A program made the translations under genes and the position numbers. This document shows positions 7,606-14,743 of a DNA stretch of 29,955 bases, one piece after another (the first letter of the stretch is position 1; each line of letters begins with the position of its first letter). Under the pieces are notes generated by a model that worked only from the letters and a program-made list of their open reading frames with translations, ran no database searches and was not told where the DNA came from. Source of the stretch: JANNXQ01 sp031425095 (GTDB lineage: Bacteria; Verrucomicrobiota; Verrucomicrobiia; Chthoniobacterales; Chthoniobacteraceae); assembly GCA_031425095.1 (NCBI GenBank), contig JANPIS010000409.1, forward strand, positions 1 to 29,955, given 5' to 3'.

Positions 7606-8265
7606 ATGAACGCACGCACTACTGCCATTGCCGCCTTCAAAGACGCCATCGCTCCGCTCGGTGGAACGATCAAGAATCAGAACGATACTCCGCAGCGCGC
7701 CTACTGCCGCGCCGTCCTCCCCGTCACCGAAGAGGTGCGACCCAAGGATCTCCTGAAACCCGGAATCGCCATCCGCGCAAGCGGGCTCGCGATTCACATC
7801 ACGCCTTACGTCTTCCGTGAGATCTGCGGAAACGGCGCGATCTGGGCGCACAGCTCCGCGGCCATTTCCCTCACCGTCACAGAAGACACCACCGACTTGG
7901 CGATCGAGGATTTTGTCGATGCCTCCACCAAACTGGCCGCGAGCGAGGAGACGATTGCCGCATGCCTTGAAGAGGTCCGCACGGCCATCGGCACGAAGGT
8001 CGATGTCCGCCGGTTGCTGCTGTCCACACCGAGTATTGGCATCCTCGATAGTGATCTCCACCTCGTGGTGGCTCTGGAACTGGCGCGCCAACCGGAGGCC
8101 ACGACACGCTACGATGCGATGAATGTCGTGACCGCCATCGCACGGGAAATCCAGGACCCCGAGATCAAATGGAAGCTTGAGAGCATTGGCGCTTCCCTGC
8201 TCATCGGCGCCGAAGCGAAGATGACGCCGCCCGAGTCCCGTCGGGCTGCGGCTCTCAGCTTCTGA
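7606..8265 (+). CDS. hypothetical protein, possibly DUF932-like
   Basis: A 219-aa soluble protein with no signal peptide or membrane segment. I do not recognise it firmly. FREICGNGAIW (about 70-80) and RYDAMNVVTAIAREI (about 176-190) recall the DUF932 phage/plasmid-related family, where a conserved Cys-x-Asn-Gly and a late N-x-hydrophobic-T helix are typical; this is a weak visual match. The middle (100-165) is helical and acidic. The next gene begins 14 bases after the stop on the same strand, so the two may be cotranscribed, though that neighbour is secreted and this one is not. Nothing around it is phage-like. Confidence 0.65.
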   Translation: MNARTTAIAAFKDAIAPLGGTIKNQNDTPQRAYCRAVLPVTEEVRPKDLLKPGIAIRASGLAIHITPYVFREICGNGAIWAHSSAAISLTVTEDTTDLAIEDFVDASTKLAASEETIAACLEEVRTAIGTKVDVRRLLLSTPSIGILDSDLHLVVALELARQPEATTRYDAMNVVTAIAREIQDPEIKWKLESIGASLLIGAEAKMTPPESRRAAALSF

Positions 8266-8279
8266 CTTCCGACTTCTTC

Positions 8280-8744
8280 ATGCAATCAACCGTCCGCTTC
8301 CTTCTCGTCCTCCTCGCTACCTGTAGCTTTGCCTGCGCGCAGAGTCCGCCCTCCGAAGACCAGGAGAAACAATTCACTTCGCTCCTCAGCAACGTCACGC
8401 TCGCGGGCCGCTGGTGCCTCGTGCGCGACGGCGCCCTCACCCCGGAGCGCGACGAGACCTACACCATCGTCGGCGTGCAGAAGGTGAGCGGCGAGCAGTG
8501 GATCGTGAATGCGGAGCTGAAGTATCAGGGGCAGAAAATCGTCGCGCCGATCCCCGTGCGCATGCAGTGGGCCGGCGGCGCGGCGCTGATGATCGTCGAT
8601 GGGCTCACGATTCCGGGCGGCGGCACGTATTCCGCGCGGGTGCTCTTCCACGGCCAGACTTACAGCGGGACGTGGAGTGGTGGTGATCAGACAGGCATGC
8701 TGCACGGCCTCGTCAAGCCCGCCGCGGCCGGCGGCGCGAAGTAA
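8280..8744 (+). CDS. secreted small hypothetical protein
   Basis: A 154-aa precursor with a signal peptide (MQSTVRFLLVLLATCSFACA-Q, cleavage near residue 20). The Cys at 19 could suggest a lipoprotein, but the surrounding residues are not a clear lipobox. The mature part has the layout of a small beta-sandwich or lipocalin-like domain: LAGRWCLVRDG near the start, YTIVGVQKV, WIVNAELKYQG, and a repeated Gly-rich turn near the end (YSGTWSGGDQTGMLHG). The L-x-G-x-W opening and G-x-W-x-G-G close suggest a periplasmic binding or structural barrel. No catalytic residues are evident. It follows the previous hypothetical gene by 14 bases, and the first ECF sigma gene starts 88 bases downstream. Confidence 0.7.
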   Translation: MQSTVRFLLVLLATCSFACAQSPPSEDQEKQFTSLLSNVTLAGRWCLVRDGALTPERDETYTIVGVQKVSGEQWIVNAELKYQGQKIVAPIPVRMQWAGGAALMIVDGLTIPGGGTYSARVLFHGQTYSGTWSGGDQTGMLHGLVKPAAAGGAK

Positions 8745-8832
8745 TCCGCCTTCCGCTCCACGCGCCGAGATCGCCCGCGACTTTGCGGCCAGGGAAGCGT
8801 TCGGTCATCCCGATGTCCCCACGCTCCCGCGC

Positions 8833-9396
8833 ATGACGCCACGACTCGAGGACGATGTCGTCGCCTGGCGCCGCGATCAGGATGAGACCGCCGCGCGCCG
8901 CCTCATCGACGCTCTCTTCCCGCAGGTCATCCGCATCGTGCGGAATCACCTGCCCTTCCGCGTCGACGAGGAAGATCTCGCGCAGGAAATCTTCGCACAG
9001 CTTTTCCGCACGCTCGATCGCTACGATTCTGCGCGGCCTTTGGAAAACTGGGTCTCACGCCTCGCGCTCCACGTTTGCCTCAAGGCCCTCCGCTCGCGCA
9101 AACGCCGGCCAGAACTTCGCTGGTCCGACCTTTCCGAAGACGAAACCCGCGTCGTCGAAGCGCTCCAGCAGCCGACGGAAGCCGATCCAACCAGCGGCAC
9201 GGAAACGAAGGCACTGCTCTTCCAGATGATGGACTCCCTGAGTGCCGAGGATCGCCTCGTCATCACGCTCCTGCACCTCGAGGAAAGATCGCTCAAGGAG
9301 ATCCAGACGCTCACCGGCTGGAGCAGCGTGCTCATCCGCATGCGCGCCTACCGGGCGCGACGAAAGCTGCGGAAGATGCTCGAGGCGCGCGCGTAG
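8833..9396 (+). CDS. ECF sigma factor of cassette 1
   Basis: A 187-aa sigma-70 family factor with only regions 2 and 4. ATG 8833 gives MTPRLEDDVVAWRRDQDETAARRL, which aligns with the paralogue at 12414; 78 upstream codons in frame are discarded. Region 2 spans about 25-95 (DEEDLAQEIFAQLFRTLDRYD, then RPLENWVSRLALHVCLKALR). Region 4 spans about 125-180 (LSAEDRLVITLLHLEERSLKEIQTLTGWSSVLIRMRAYRARRKLRK), with the helix-turn-helix in LKEIQTLTGWSSVLIRMR. It lacks the extra C-terminal domains of some planctomycetal ECFs. The next genes encode a small single-TM protein and a Spy-like protein, as in CnrH-CnrY-CnrX systems, which suggests release of the sigma factor by an envelope signal. Its targets are probably the downstream cassette genes. 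Confidence 0.94.
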   Translation: MTPRLEDDVVAWRRDQDETAARRLIDALFPQVIRIVRNHLPFRVDEEDLAQEIFAQLFRTLDRYDSARPLENWVSRLALHVCLKALRSRKRRPELRWSDLSEDETRVVEALQQPTEADPTSGTETKALLFQMMDSLSAEDRLVITLLHLEERSLKEIQTLTGWSSVLIRMRAYRARRKLRKMLEARA

Positions 9397-9412
9397 ATTT
9401 TTTCAAGGCGGC

Positions 9413-9447
9413 GGTTACATCGCGGAGGCTGCGGGTTAAGTGCTTGC
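9413..9447 (+). promoter_or_regulatory. conserved upstream element of cassette 1 (candidate ECF promoter)
   Basis: GGTTAC (9413-9418), 16 bases, then GTTAAG (9435-9440), followed by 7 bases and the ATG. The 14 bases GGCTGCGGGTTAAG (9427-9440) recur identically before the equivalent gene of cassette 2, at exactly the same distance from the start codon. If GTTAAG is the -10 region, the transcript would begin at or next to the ATG (leaderless). No Shine-Dalgarno is visible. An RNA-level role is the alternative. Confidence 0.5.
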
Positions 9448-9732
9448 ATGGACCACCTGCCTGCCATCCTCGAGCGCTGCTTCCGCCGCGCGCGATCTGC
9501 GCCGGAGCGACCCTTGCCGGAAGGCGCACCGTTTGGCTTTGCGACCCGCGTGCTGGCCTCACTGCGCACTCCGGAAGCGCGCGATTGGACGCTGTGGCTG
9601 ATGCCACGAGCGGTCGGCGTGGCGCTGGCCATCACGACCGCGCTCTTTGCCGCGAACCGCTCCGGCCACGTCTCCCTCGAACGGGATCTGGAGGCAGGAT
9701 TGATCGCCAGCGCGCTGGAGGCGCAGCCATGA
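9448..9732 (+). CDS. small single-TM protein, candidate anti-sigma factor of cassette 1
   Basis: A 94-aa protein: a basic cytoplasmic N-terminus (1-48), one membrane segment (about 53-69, VGVALAITTALFAA) and a short periplasmic tail. Residues 26-39 (GAPFGFATRVLASL) match the cassette 2 protein at the same residue positions (ELPYGFTTRVLARL). Gene order (directly after an ECF sigma gene, before a Spy-like gene), size and topology match CnrY-type anti-sigma factors (about 95 aa, N-terminal helix that grips the sigma factor). No sequence family is recognised, so the anti-sigma role is inferred from context. Its stop overlaps the next start as ATGA (9729-9732), implying translational coupling. Confidence 0.72.
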   Translation: MDHLPAILERCFRRARSAPERPLPEGAPFGFATRVLASLRTPEARDWTLWLMPRAVGVALAITTALFAANRSGHVSLERDLEAGLIASALEAQP

Positions 9733-10127
9733 AGTCAGCCCGCTTTTGGAAAATCGCGTGCGGCATGGTGCTGCTCTTTGCGCTCGGCGGCGTCAGCGGC
9801 GCGACTTTCCACGCCCGGCGCGCGGAGGCGCCGCTGAACCGCGCGCGCCTCACCGATGCCTGGGCGCAGCGCTGGTTTGCCGAGACGAGCCAGCGCCTCG
9901 AATTGCGCGACGACCAGGTGCAGACGCTGCAGCCGCTCCTCGCGCAACTGCAGGAGCAACTCCGCGCCCTGCAAAAAGAAACCGCCACCCGCGCGACCGA
10001 CATCATCAAGGGGAACGCCCGACAAATGTGGGAGGTGCTCGATGAAACCCAACGCGCCCGCTACCGCGCCCTGCCCCGCGAACACAAATTGCACGATCGT
10101 TACCTCCCCGAACCGCCGACCCGCTGA
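9729..10127 (+). CDS. membrane-anchored Spy/CpxP/CnrX-like sensor of cassette 1
   Basis: A 132-aa protein starting at the ATG that overlaps the previous stop. Residues 8-26 form a membrane anchor or uncleaved signal (IACGMVLLFALGGVSGATF). The rest is a charged all-helical domain: LELRDDQVQTLQPLLAQLQEQLRALQKET (about 57-85) is the LTxxQ-like helix pair of the Spy/CpxP/heavy-metal-resistance superfamily, and DETQRARYRALPREHK (about 105-120) is the second Q-R-x-x-Y-like repeat. CnrX, the metal sensor of CnrYXH, has this fold. No obvious His/Met metal cluster is seen, so the ligand is open: metal, unfolded protein or redox state. The effector gene starts 42 bases downstream. Confidence 0.75.
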   Translation: MKSARFWKIACGMVLLFALGGVSGATFHARRAEAPLNRARLTDAWAQRWFAETSQRLELRDDQVQTLQPLLAQLQEQLRALQKETATRATDIIKGNARQMWEVLDETQRARYRALPREHKLHDRYLPEPPTR

Positions 10128-10169
10128 GCGAAACCTTCCCTCCTTTCAAAACTCCCATCTCTCCCATCC

Positions 10170-12368
10170 ATGCGCACAAAATCCTCCCTTTCACTCCTCG
10201 CCCTGCTCGCACTCGGCGCCTTCGCCTGGGCCCAACGCACCACACCCGACGCGATCTTCCAGCGCGCGGATAAGAACGGCGACGGCAAGGTCACACCCGA
10301 CGAACTACCGAACACCGAGACCTTCGCCCGCTTCGATCTGAACAAGGACGGGGCGATCACCCCTGGAGAGGGCCGCGAGGTGATCGGCAGCGGAGGGGTG
10401 GCCGACGCGATCGCGGCGAGTCCCACCGGTGGCGAGCAAATCTTCAAGGTTCTCGACAAGAACGGCGACGGCGTGCTGACCACGGATGAAGTGCCGAAGC
10501 AATTGGGCCGATTGAAAGCGCTGGATCGGGACAAAGACGGCCGCATCACCCGCGCCGAAGCCGTCGAGACGCTCGCACGGTTCCGCCAGTCCTCCACGGC
10601 CCTGCCCGCTGCCGCCGACGCCAGCAAGATGCCGCCCATCGAGACCGGCCCGCGCGTCGTGAAAGGCGGAGATGTGGGAGTGGGCCGCCAGTGGCCCGAT
10701 CTCGCCTTCACGACACGCGACGGCAAGGCACACCGGCTCAGCGAGTGGCCATCGCACAAGGGTCTCGTGATCGCGATGACGAGCGCGACGTGTCCGGTGA
10801 GCAAACGCTACGCGCCGGCGCTGGCGCGGCTCGAGCAGGAGCTCGCGCAGCAAGGCCTCGCGCTGCTGTTCGTGAACCCCATGACCAGCGAAACTCCGGA
10901 AGCCATCGACGCATTTGTGCGCGAGCACGGGTTCACCGCTCCTTTTCTGCACGACAAGGAAAAGTCCTTCTCCGCCGCGATCCACGCTCGCAGCACGACG
11001 GAAGTCTTCCTCCTCGATCCGACGCGCACGCTGCTCTACCGCGGCGCGCTCGATGATCAATACGGGCTGAACTACAACCTCGACGCCCCGCGCGAGCGTT
11101 ACCTCGCCGAGGCCGTGGCCGCGCTGCTCGCCGGCACCCGCCCGCAGATCTCCGCGACCGAGCCGCCGGGCTGCGAGTTGGATTTGCCGGATGGAAAAGG
11201 CACGCCGCTCACCGAGGTCACCTATCACCGCGACGTCGCGCGCATCCTGCAACAGAACTGCGTCGAGTGTCATCACGACAGCGGCATCGCGCCCTTCGCC
11301 CTCGACGATCTCGCGGAGGTCAAGGATCGCGCCAAGACCATCAAGCGCGTGGTCCAGCAAGGCCAGATGCCCCCGTGGTTTGCCGCGCCCATCGCCGAGG
11401 GCGCGGAGAATCCTTGGGCCAACGACTGCTCCCTCTCGCCGCGCGACAAGTCCGATCTCCTGGCCTGGATCGACTCGCCGAATCGCCCGCTCGGCGACGC
11501 GAAGGACGCGCCCGTGTCGCGCACCTTCTCCAGGGAGTGGAGCATCGGCACGCCCGATCTCGTCGTGCAAATCCCACGACCGATCGCGATCAAGGCCGAG
11601 GGATACATGCCTTACCAATTTGCCAGCACGCAAACGACGCTCACGGAAGACAAGTGGGTCACTGCTTATGAAGTGCAGCCGTCGGTGCGCGAGGCCGTGC
11701 ATCACGTCATCATCCAGGTCCACGAAAAGGGTGCGAAGGTGCGCGACCGTGATGAAGGCACCGGCGGATTTTTCGCCGCGTATGTGCCCGGCAATGGCCG
11801 CCGCATCTACGAGCCCGGCTTTGCCCGCAAGCTGCCCGCCGGCGCGACCGTGAGCTTTCAAATCCACTACACGCCCTTCGGCAAAGCCGTGGAGGAGCAG
11901 GTGCGCATCGGCCTCGTCTTTGCCAAGGAGCCGCCGCGCTTCGAGGTCAAGACGCTCTCGGTCGCGGATCACCAACTCGCGATCCAGCCCGGCGCTGCGG
12001 ATCATGTCGAGTCCACCGAGCGGCCCGTGCCCTTCGATGTCCACGTCCTCGGTTACGTCGCCCACATGCATGTGCGTGGAAAATCCTTCCGCTACGACCT
12101 CACCCTGCCGGACGGAAAACAGGAGACGCTGCTCGACATCCCGCGCTACGACTTCAACTGGCAGCTCCGATACGAATACAAAGAGCCCAAGGTCATCCCC
12201 CGCGGCAGTCGGCTGAAAGTCACCGCGACCTATGACAATAGTGCCGCCAACAAAGCCAATCCCGATCCGACCAAACTCGTGAAGTGGGGCCCGCAAACTT
12301 ACGACGAGATGATGATCGGTTACATCGAGTACTTCGTGCCGGTCGGTCCGTCCGTCGCGGCAAAGTAA
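10170..12368 (+). CDS. secreted EF-hand / redoxin / cytochrome c / PHM-like copper protein
   Basis: A 732-aa multidomain precursor with signal peptide 1-21 (ALGAFAWA-Q). Four canonical EF-hand loops follow at 34-45, 56-67, 96-107 and 119-130 (for example DKNGDGKVTPDE). A thioredoxin-fold redoxin domain at about 170-320 carries TSATCPVSKRYAP with a single Cys208 (CxxS, so not a dithiol). A cytochrome c-like segment has C364-x-x-C367-H368 with M400 in QMPPW as possible distal ligand. The C-terminal 480-725 resembles the copper type II ascorbate-dependent monooxygenase fold (PHM/DBH): H511-H512, H566 (QIHYT), H632-x-H634 (AHMHVRG) and M714/M715 sit in the order of the known Cu ligands. A periplasmic calcium-, heme- and copper-dependent redox enzyme is inferred; the substrate is unknown. 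It closes cassette 1. Confidence 0.85.
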   Translation: MRTKSSLSLLALLALGAFAWAQRTTPDAIFQRADKNGDGKVTPDELPNTETFARFDLNKDGAITPGEGREVIGSGGVADAIAASPTGGEQIFKVLDKNGDGVLTTDEVPKQLGRLKALDRDKDGRITRAEAVETLARFRQSSTALPAAADASKMPPIETGPRVVKGGDVGVGRQWPDLAFTTRDGKAHRLSEWPSHKGLVIAMTSATCPVSKRYAPALARLEQELAQQGLALLFVNPMTSETPEAIDAFVREHGFTAPFLHDKEKSFSAAIHARSTTEVFLLDPTRTLLYRGALDDQYGLNYNLDAPRERYLAEAVAALLAGTRPQISATEPPGCELDLPDGKGTPLTEVTYHRDVARILQQNCVECHHDSGIAPFALDDLAEVKDRAKTIKRVVQQGQMPPWFAAPIAEGAENPWANDCSLSPRDKSDLLAWIDSPNRPLGDAKDAPVSRTFSREWSIGTPDLVVQIPRPIAIKAEGYMPYQFASTQTTLTEDKWVTAYEVQPSVREAVHHVIIQVHEKGAKVRDRDEGTGGFFAAYVPGNGRRIYEPGFARKLPAGATVSFQIHYTPFGKAVEEQVRIGLVFAKEPPRFEVKTLSVADHQLAIQPGAADHVESTERPVPFDVHVLGYVAHMHVRGKSFRYDLTLPDGKQETLLDIPRYDFNWQLRYEYKEPKVIPRGSRLKVTATYDNSAANKANPDPTKLVKWGPQTYDEMMIGYIEYFVPVGPSVAAK

Positions 12369-12413
12369 GGTGCGGGGTGGATCCCCTTCCCCGCGACGAT
12401 TGATCGCCCAACC

Positions 12414-12980
12414 GTGCATGACGAACGGCAATCCTTCGTTGACGCGTGGCTCGGACGTCGCGACCAGAGTGCGGCCGGCGACCTTATTCAAGCGCTGCAC
12501 CCGCAGGTCATCCGCATCGTGCAAAATCACCTCCCTCGCGGGGTGGATGCGGAGGATCTCGCGCAGGATGTGTTCGTGCAGTTCTTCCGGACGCTGGACC
12601 GATACGACCGGGCACGGCCGTTGGAGAACTGGGTGTCGCGGCTGGCGCTGAATGTGTGCCTGAAGGCGCTGCGTTTGCGGAAGCGCCGGCCGGAATGGCG
12701 TTGGGCGGACTTGAGTGAAGGGGAACAGGCGGTGGTGGATTCACTGCTGCGTGAGCCGGAGACGGACGCCTCGCAGGCGAGAGATGGGCGCGAGTTGCTG
12801 GTGAAACTGCTCGATGCGCTGTCGCCGCAGGAGGGCATGATTTTGACGCTGCTGCACCTTGAGGAAAAGTCGGTGGCGGAAATCGCGGCGGCGACGGGCT
12901 GGAATGCGACGTTGGTGAAGGTGCGGGCGTTTCGGGCGCGGGCGAAGATGCGGAAGGCGCTCGATAAGCTGGGGCGATAA
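12414..12980 (+). CDS. ECF sigma factor of cassette 2
   Basis: A 188-aa paralogue of the sigma factor at 8833. No in-frame ATG fits; GTG 12414 gives MHDERQSFVDAWLGRRDQSAAGDLIQ, which aligns with the N-terminus of its paralogue. Region 2 (DAEDLAQDVFVQFFRTLDRYDRARPLENWVSRLALNVCLKALR) and region 4 (LSPQEGMILTLLHLEEKSVAEIAAATGWNATLVKVRAFRARAKMRK) are complete. It begins 45 bases after the stop of the copper/heme effector gene, so cassettes 1 and 2 may be read through. Its expected partners (small TM protein, Spy-like protein, EF-hand effector) lie 3.85 kb downstream, beyond an exporter operon. The shift from ATG to GTG may set a low level of the factor. Confidence 0.93.
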   Translation: MHDERQSFVDAWLGRRDQSAAGDLIQALHPQVIRIVQNHLPRGVDAEDLAQDVFVQFFRTLDRYDRARPLENWVSRLALNVCLKALRLRKRRPEWRWADLSEGEQAVVDSLLREPETDASQARDGRELLVKLLDALSPQEGMILTLLHLEEKSVAEIAAATGWNATLVKVRAFRARAKMRKALDKLGR

Positions 12981-12995
12981 GAATTCTAGCCGCGA

Positions 12996-13004
12996 GTAAC
13001 CGGA
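12996..13004 (+). repeat. left copy of 9-bp direct repeat at exporter-block edge
   Basis: GTAACCGGA occurs here, 15 bases after the sigma gene stop, and again at 16801-16809 just before the partner genes. In the right copy it forms part of the conserved upstream element (-35 position). This left copy keeps GTAACCGG but lacks the GGTTAAG that should follow, as expected for a promoter cut by an insertion. Confidence 0.5.
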
Positions 13005-13080
13005 ATGGCCCGCCCGGGTGCGGGGGCACAGCTTCGCCGAGTGCCGGACCCGCGGGCTCCAGCAGAAATCTGTTGGAATT

Positions 13081-13109
13081 TTGTTGTAATACCGTCCAGA
13101 CGGTATAGT
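13081..13109 (+). promoter_or_regulatory. promoter with embedded TetR operator
   Basis: TTGTTG (13081-13086), a 17-base spacer and TATAGT (13104-13109) make a good sigma-70-type promoter just upstream of tetR. The spacer contains ATACCGTCCAGACGGTAT (13089-13106), a perfect 8+8 inverted repeat with a 2-base centre, typical of a TetR-family operator. A repressor bound here would block RNA polymerase, so autorepression of the whole tetR-hlyD-ftsX-ABC operon is expected. Confidence 0.78.
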
Positions 13110-13118
13110 CATAGCGTC

Positions 13119-13688
13119 ATGACCAAAGCCCAACGCTCCCAGGTTTCCCGCGAAAAGCTCCTCGCGGCCGCCGAGACGGTGATTCTCGAAAAGGGGGTCG
13201 CGCACCTCACGCTCGACGCCGTCGCCGCCGAGTCGGGGATCAGCAAAGGCGGGCTGCTTTACCACTTTGCGAGCAAGGATGCCCTCGTCGTGGCGCTCGT
13301 TGAAAACCTCGTCGCCAGCATCGAAGCGGACCTCGAGAAGGCCTTCGCCGCGGAGCCGGAAGGGCCGGGGCGGGCGACGCGGGCGATGATCGCCGAGAGC
13401 GCGGGGCGCACGACTCCCGGAATCCTCGAGCGCCGCGAGCGCGTGGGCGCAGCGCTGCTCGCGGCGGCGGGGAACAACCCGGAACTGCTCGCGCCGCTGC
13501 AGCGCGCCTTCACCAAATGGATGAAGGAACTCGGCGACGACGGGCTGCCGCCGGGCGTGCCGATGGTCGTCGCGGCCGCGCTCGATGGGCTGACCTTCTG
13601 GCACCTCTTCGGGCTCTACCAGCCGTCGAAGCCCGCGCTGCGGGAGATGATTTCCGTCCTCGAAAAACTAGCCAACACCAAGTCATGA
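13119..13688 (+). CDS. TetR-family transcriptional repressor
   Basis: A 189-aa regulator from ATG 13119; upstream in-frame codons overlap the operator and are rejected. The TetR_N helix-turn-helix is clear at about 10-57: REKLLAAAETVILEKGVAHLTLDAVAAESGISKGGLLYHFASKDALV, including the G-x-x-x-x-x-x-x-x-x-x-x-L-Y-x-H-F signature. The C-terminal ligand domain (60-185) resembles the TetR_C_37-like type found with multidrug exporters: RERVGAALLAAAGNNPELLAPLQ, then a late F-W-H-L-F-G-L helix. Its stop overlaps the hlyD start (ATGA, 13685-13688), so repressor and exporter are translationally coupled. The inducer is unknown, probably the exported compound. Confidence 0.93.
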   Translation: MTKAQRSQVSREKLLAAAETVILEKGVAHLTLDAVAAESGISKGGLLYHFASKDALVVALVENLVASIEADLEKAFAAEPEGPGRATRAMIAESAGRTTPGILERRERVGAALLAAAGNNPELLAPLQRAFTKWMKELGDDGLPPGVPMVVAAALDGLTFWHLFGLYQPSKPALREMISVLEKLANTKS

Positions 13689-14743
13689 AACGTCACCTTC
13701 TCCTTCTCGCGCTCGCTATCGTCGCCGTGCTCGGCGGCTGGCAGCTCTTTGGCCGGACTACGGCGAAGCCCGGCAAACCCGCGGCGCTCCCGCCGGTCGC
13801 CGTCGCCTCGGCGCTCGGCCGCGTCGAACCCGCCTCGCGCATTCGCAAAGTCGCGCCGCCCGACTTTCTCAGCAATCCGCGCCTCGAAGCGCTCCTCGTC
13901 GAGGAGGGTTCGATGGTGCAGGCGGGCGAGTTGCTCGGCTGGTTTGCTGGCCGGGACAAGGCGCTCGCGGCGGGGCGGAGAGCCGAGGCCGCGCTCGAGC
14001 GGGCGACCGCGGAGCTGGTGAAAGTGAAAGCCGGCGCGAAGAGCGGGGAACTGCTCGCCGCCGAGGCGCGTGAACGCCGCGCCGCCGCGCACGAGGCGAA
14101 GGCCCGCCGCGATGCGGACCGCGCCCGGCAGTTGCGGACGCAGAGGATCGTCGCGCCGAGCGAAGCGGAGGAGAAGATCGCCGCGCTCGAGATGGCGCAG
14201 GCCGAACTGCGCGCCGCGCAGCAGGAGCACACCGCGCTCGCGGAGGTCCGCGCCGTCGATGTCGCCGTTGCGGAAGCCGCCGTAGCTGAGGCGCGCGCGG
14301 CGGTGGCCCAGGCGCAGACGGAGGTGACGGTGCAGGAAATCCGCGCGCCCATCGCCGGCACCGTGCTGCGCGTCGCCGTGTGGCCGGGCGAAGCCGCCGA
14401 CACCAAGGGTGTGCTCGAACTCGCGGACCTCTCGGCGATGAATGTTGTCGCCGAGATTTACGAGACCGATGCCGCGGCGCTGCGCGAGGGGCAGGCCGCC
14501 GAGATCCTCGTGCCCGGCCGCACGGAGCGGCTCCGCGCCAGCGTCCAGCAGGTCGGCTGGATGGTGAAGAAGAAGGAAGTCCACGGCACCGATCCCGTCG
14601 CCGATATCGACGGCCGCGTGGTCGAGGTCCGCCTGCGCCTCGAGCCCGAGGGTGCGCGCCTCCTCGAGCGCATGACCAACCGCAAAGTGCAGGTCGTCAT
14701 CGAACCCGGCCAGCCCCAGCTCGCCCAACTCGCCACCCCATGA
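13685..14743 (+). CDS. HlyD/DevB-type membrane fusion protein
   Basis: A 352-aa periplasmic adaptor. The start at 13685 yields an N-terminal membrane anchor (residues 4-18, HLLLLALAIVAVLGG). It has lipoyl-like halves at about 45-85 (GRVEPASRIRKVAPP...LLVEEGSMVQAGELLGWF) and about 215-245 (IRAPIAGTVLRVAVWPGE), separated by a long Ala/Glu/Arg coiled-coil hairpin (about 92-205). VVAEIYETDAAALREGQAAEI starts the beta-barrel domain. The order adaptor-permease-ATPase is that of DevBCA exporters (glycolipid efflux in heterocystous cyanobacteria) and related ABC systems outside cyanobacteria. Its stop overlaps the next start (14740-14743). The partner outer-membrane channel (TolC-like) is not in the window. 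Confidence 0.9.
   Translation: MKRHLLLLALAIVAVLGGWQLFGRTTAKPGKPAALPPVAVASALGRVEPASRIRKVAPPDFLSNPRLEALLVEEGSMVQAGELLGWFAGRDKALAAGRRAEAALERATAELVKVKAGAKSGELLAAEARERRAAAHEAKARRDADRARQLRTQRIVAPSEAEEKIAALEMAQAELRAAQQEHTALAEVRAVDVAVAEAAVAEARAAVAQAQTEVTVQEIRAPIAGTVLRVAVWPGEAADTKGVLELADLSAMNVVAEIYETDAAALREGQAAEILVPGRTERLRASVQQVGWMVKKKEVHGTDPVADIDGRVVEVRLRLEPEGARLLERMTNRKVQVVIEPGQPQLAQLATP

Noticed and set aside
10305..12530. A 741-codon open frame antisense to the copper/heme effector gene.
   Set aside because: The plus-strand frame has clear domains; the antisense frame arises from third-position GC bias.
13009..13024. CCCGC/GCGGG hairpin after the second sigma gene as a terminator.
   Set aside because: Only 5 bp, no T-run; such GC stems are common by chance here.
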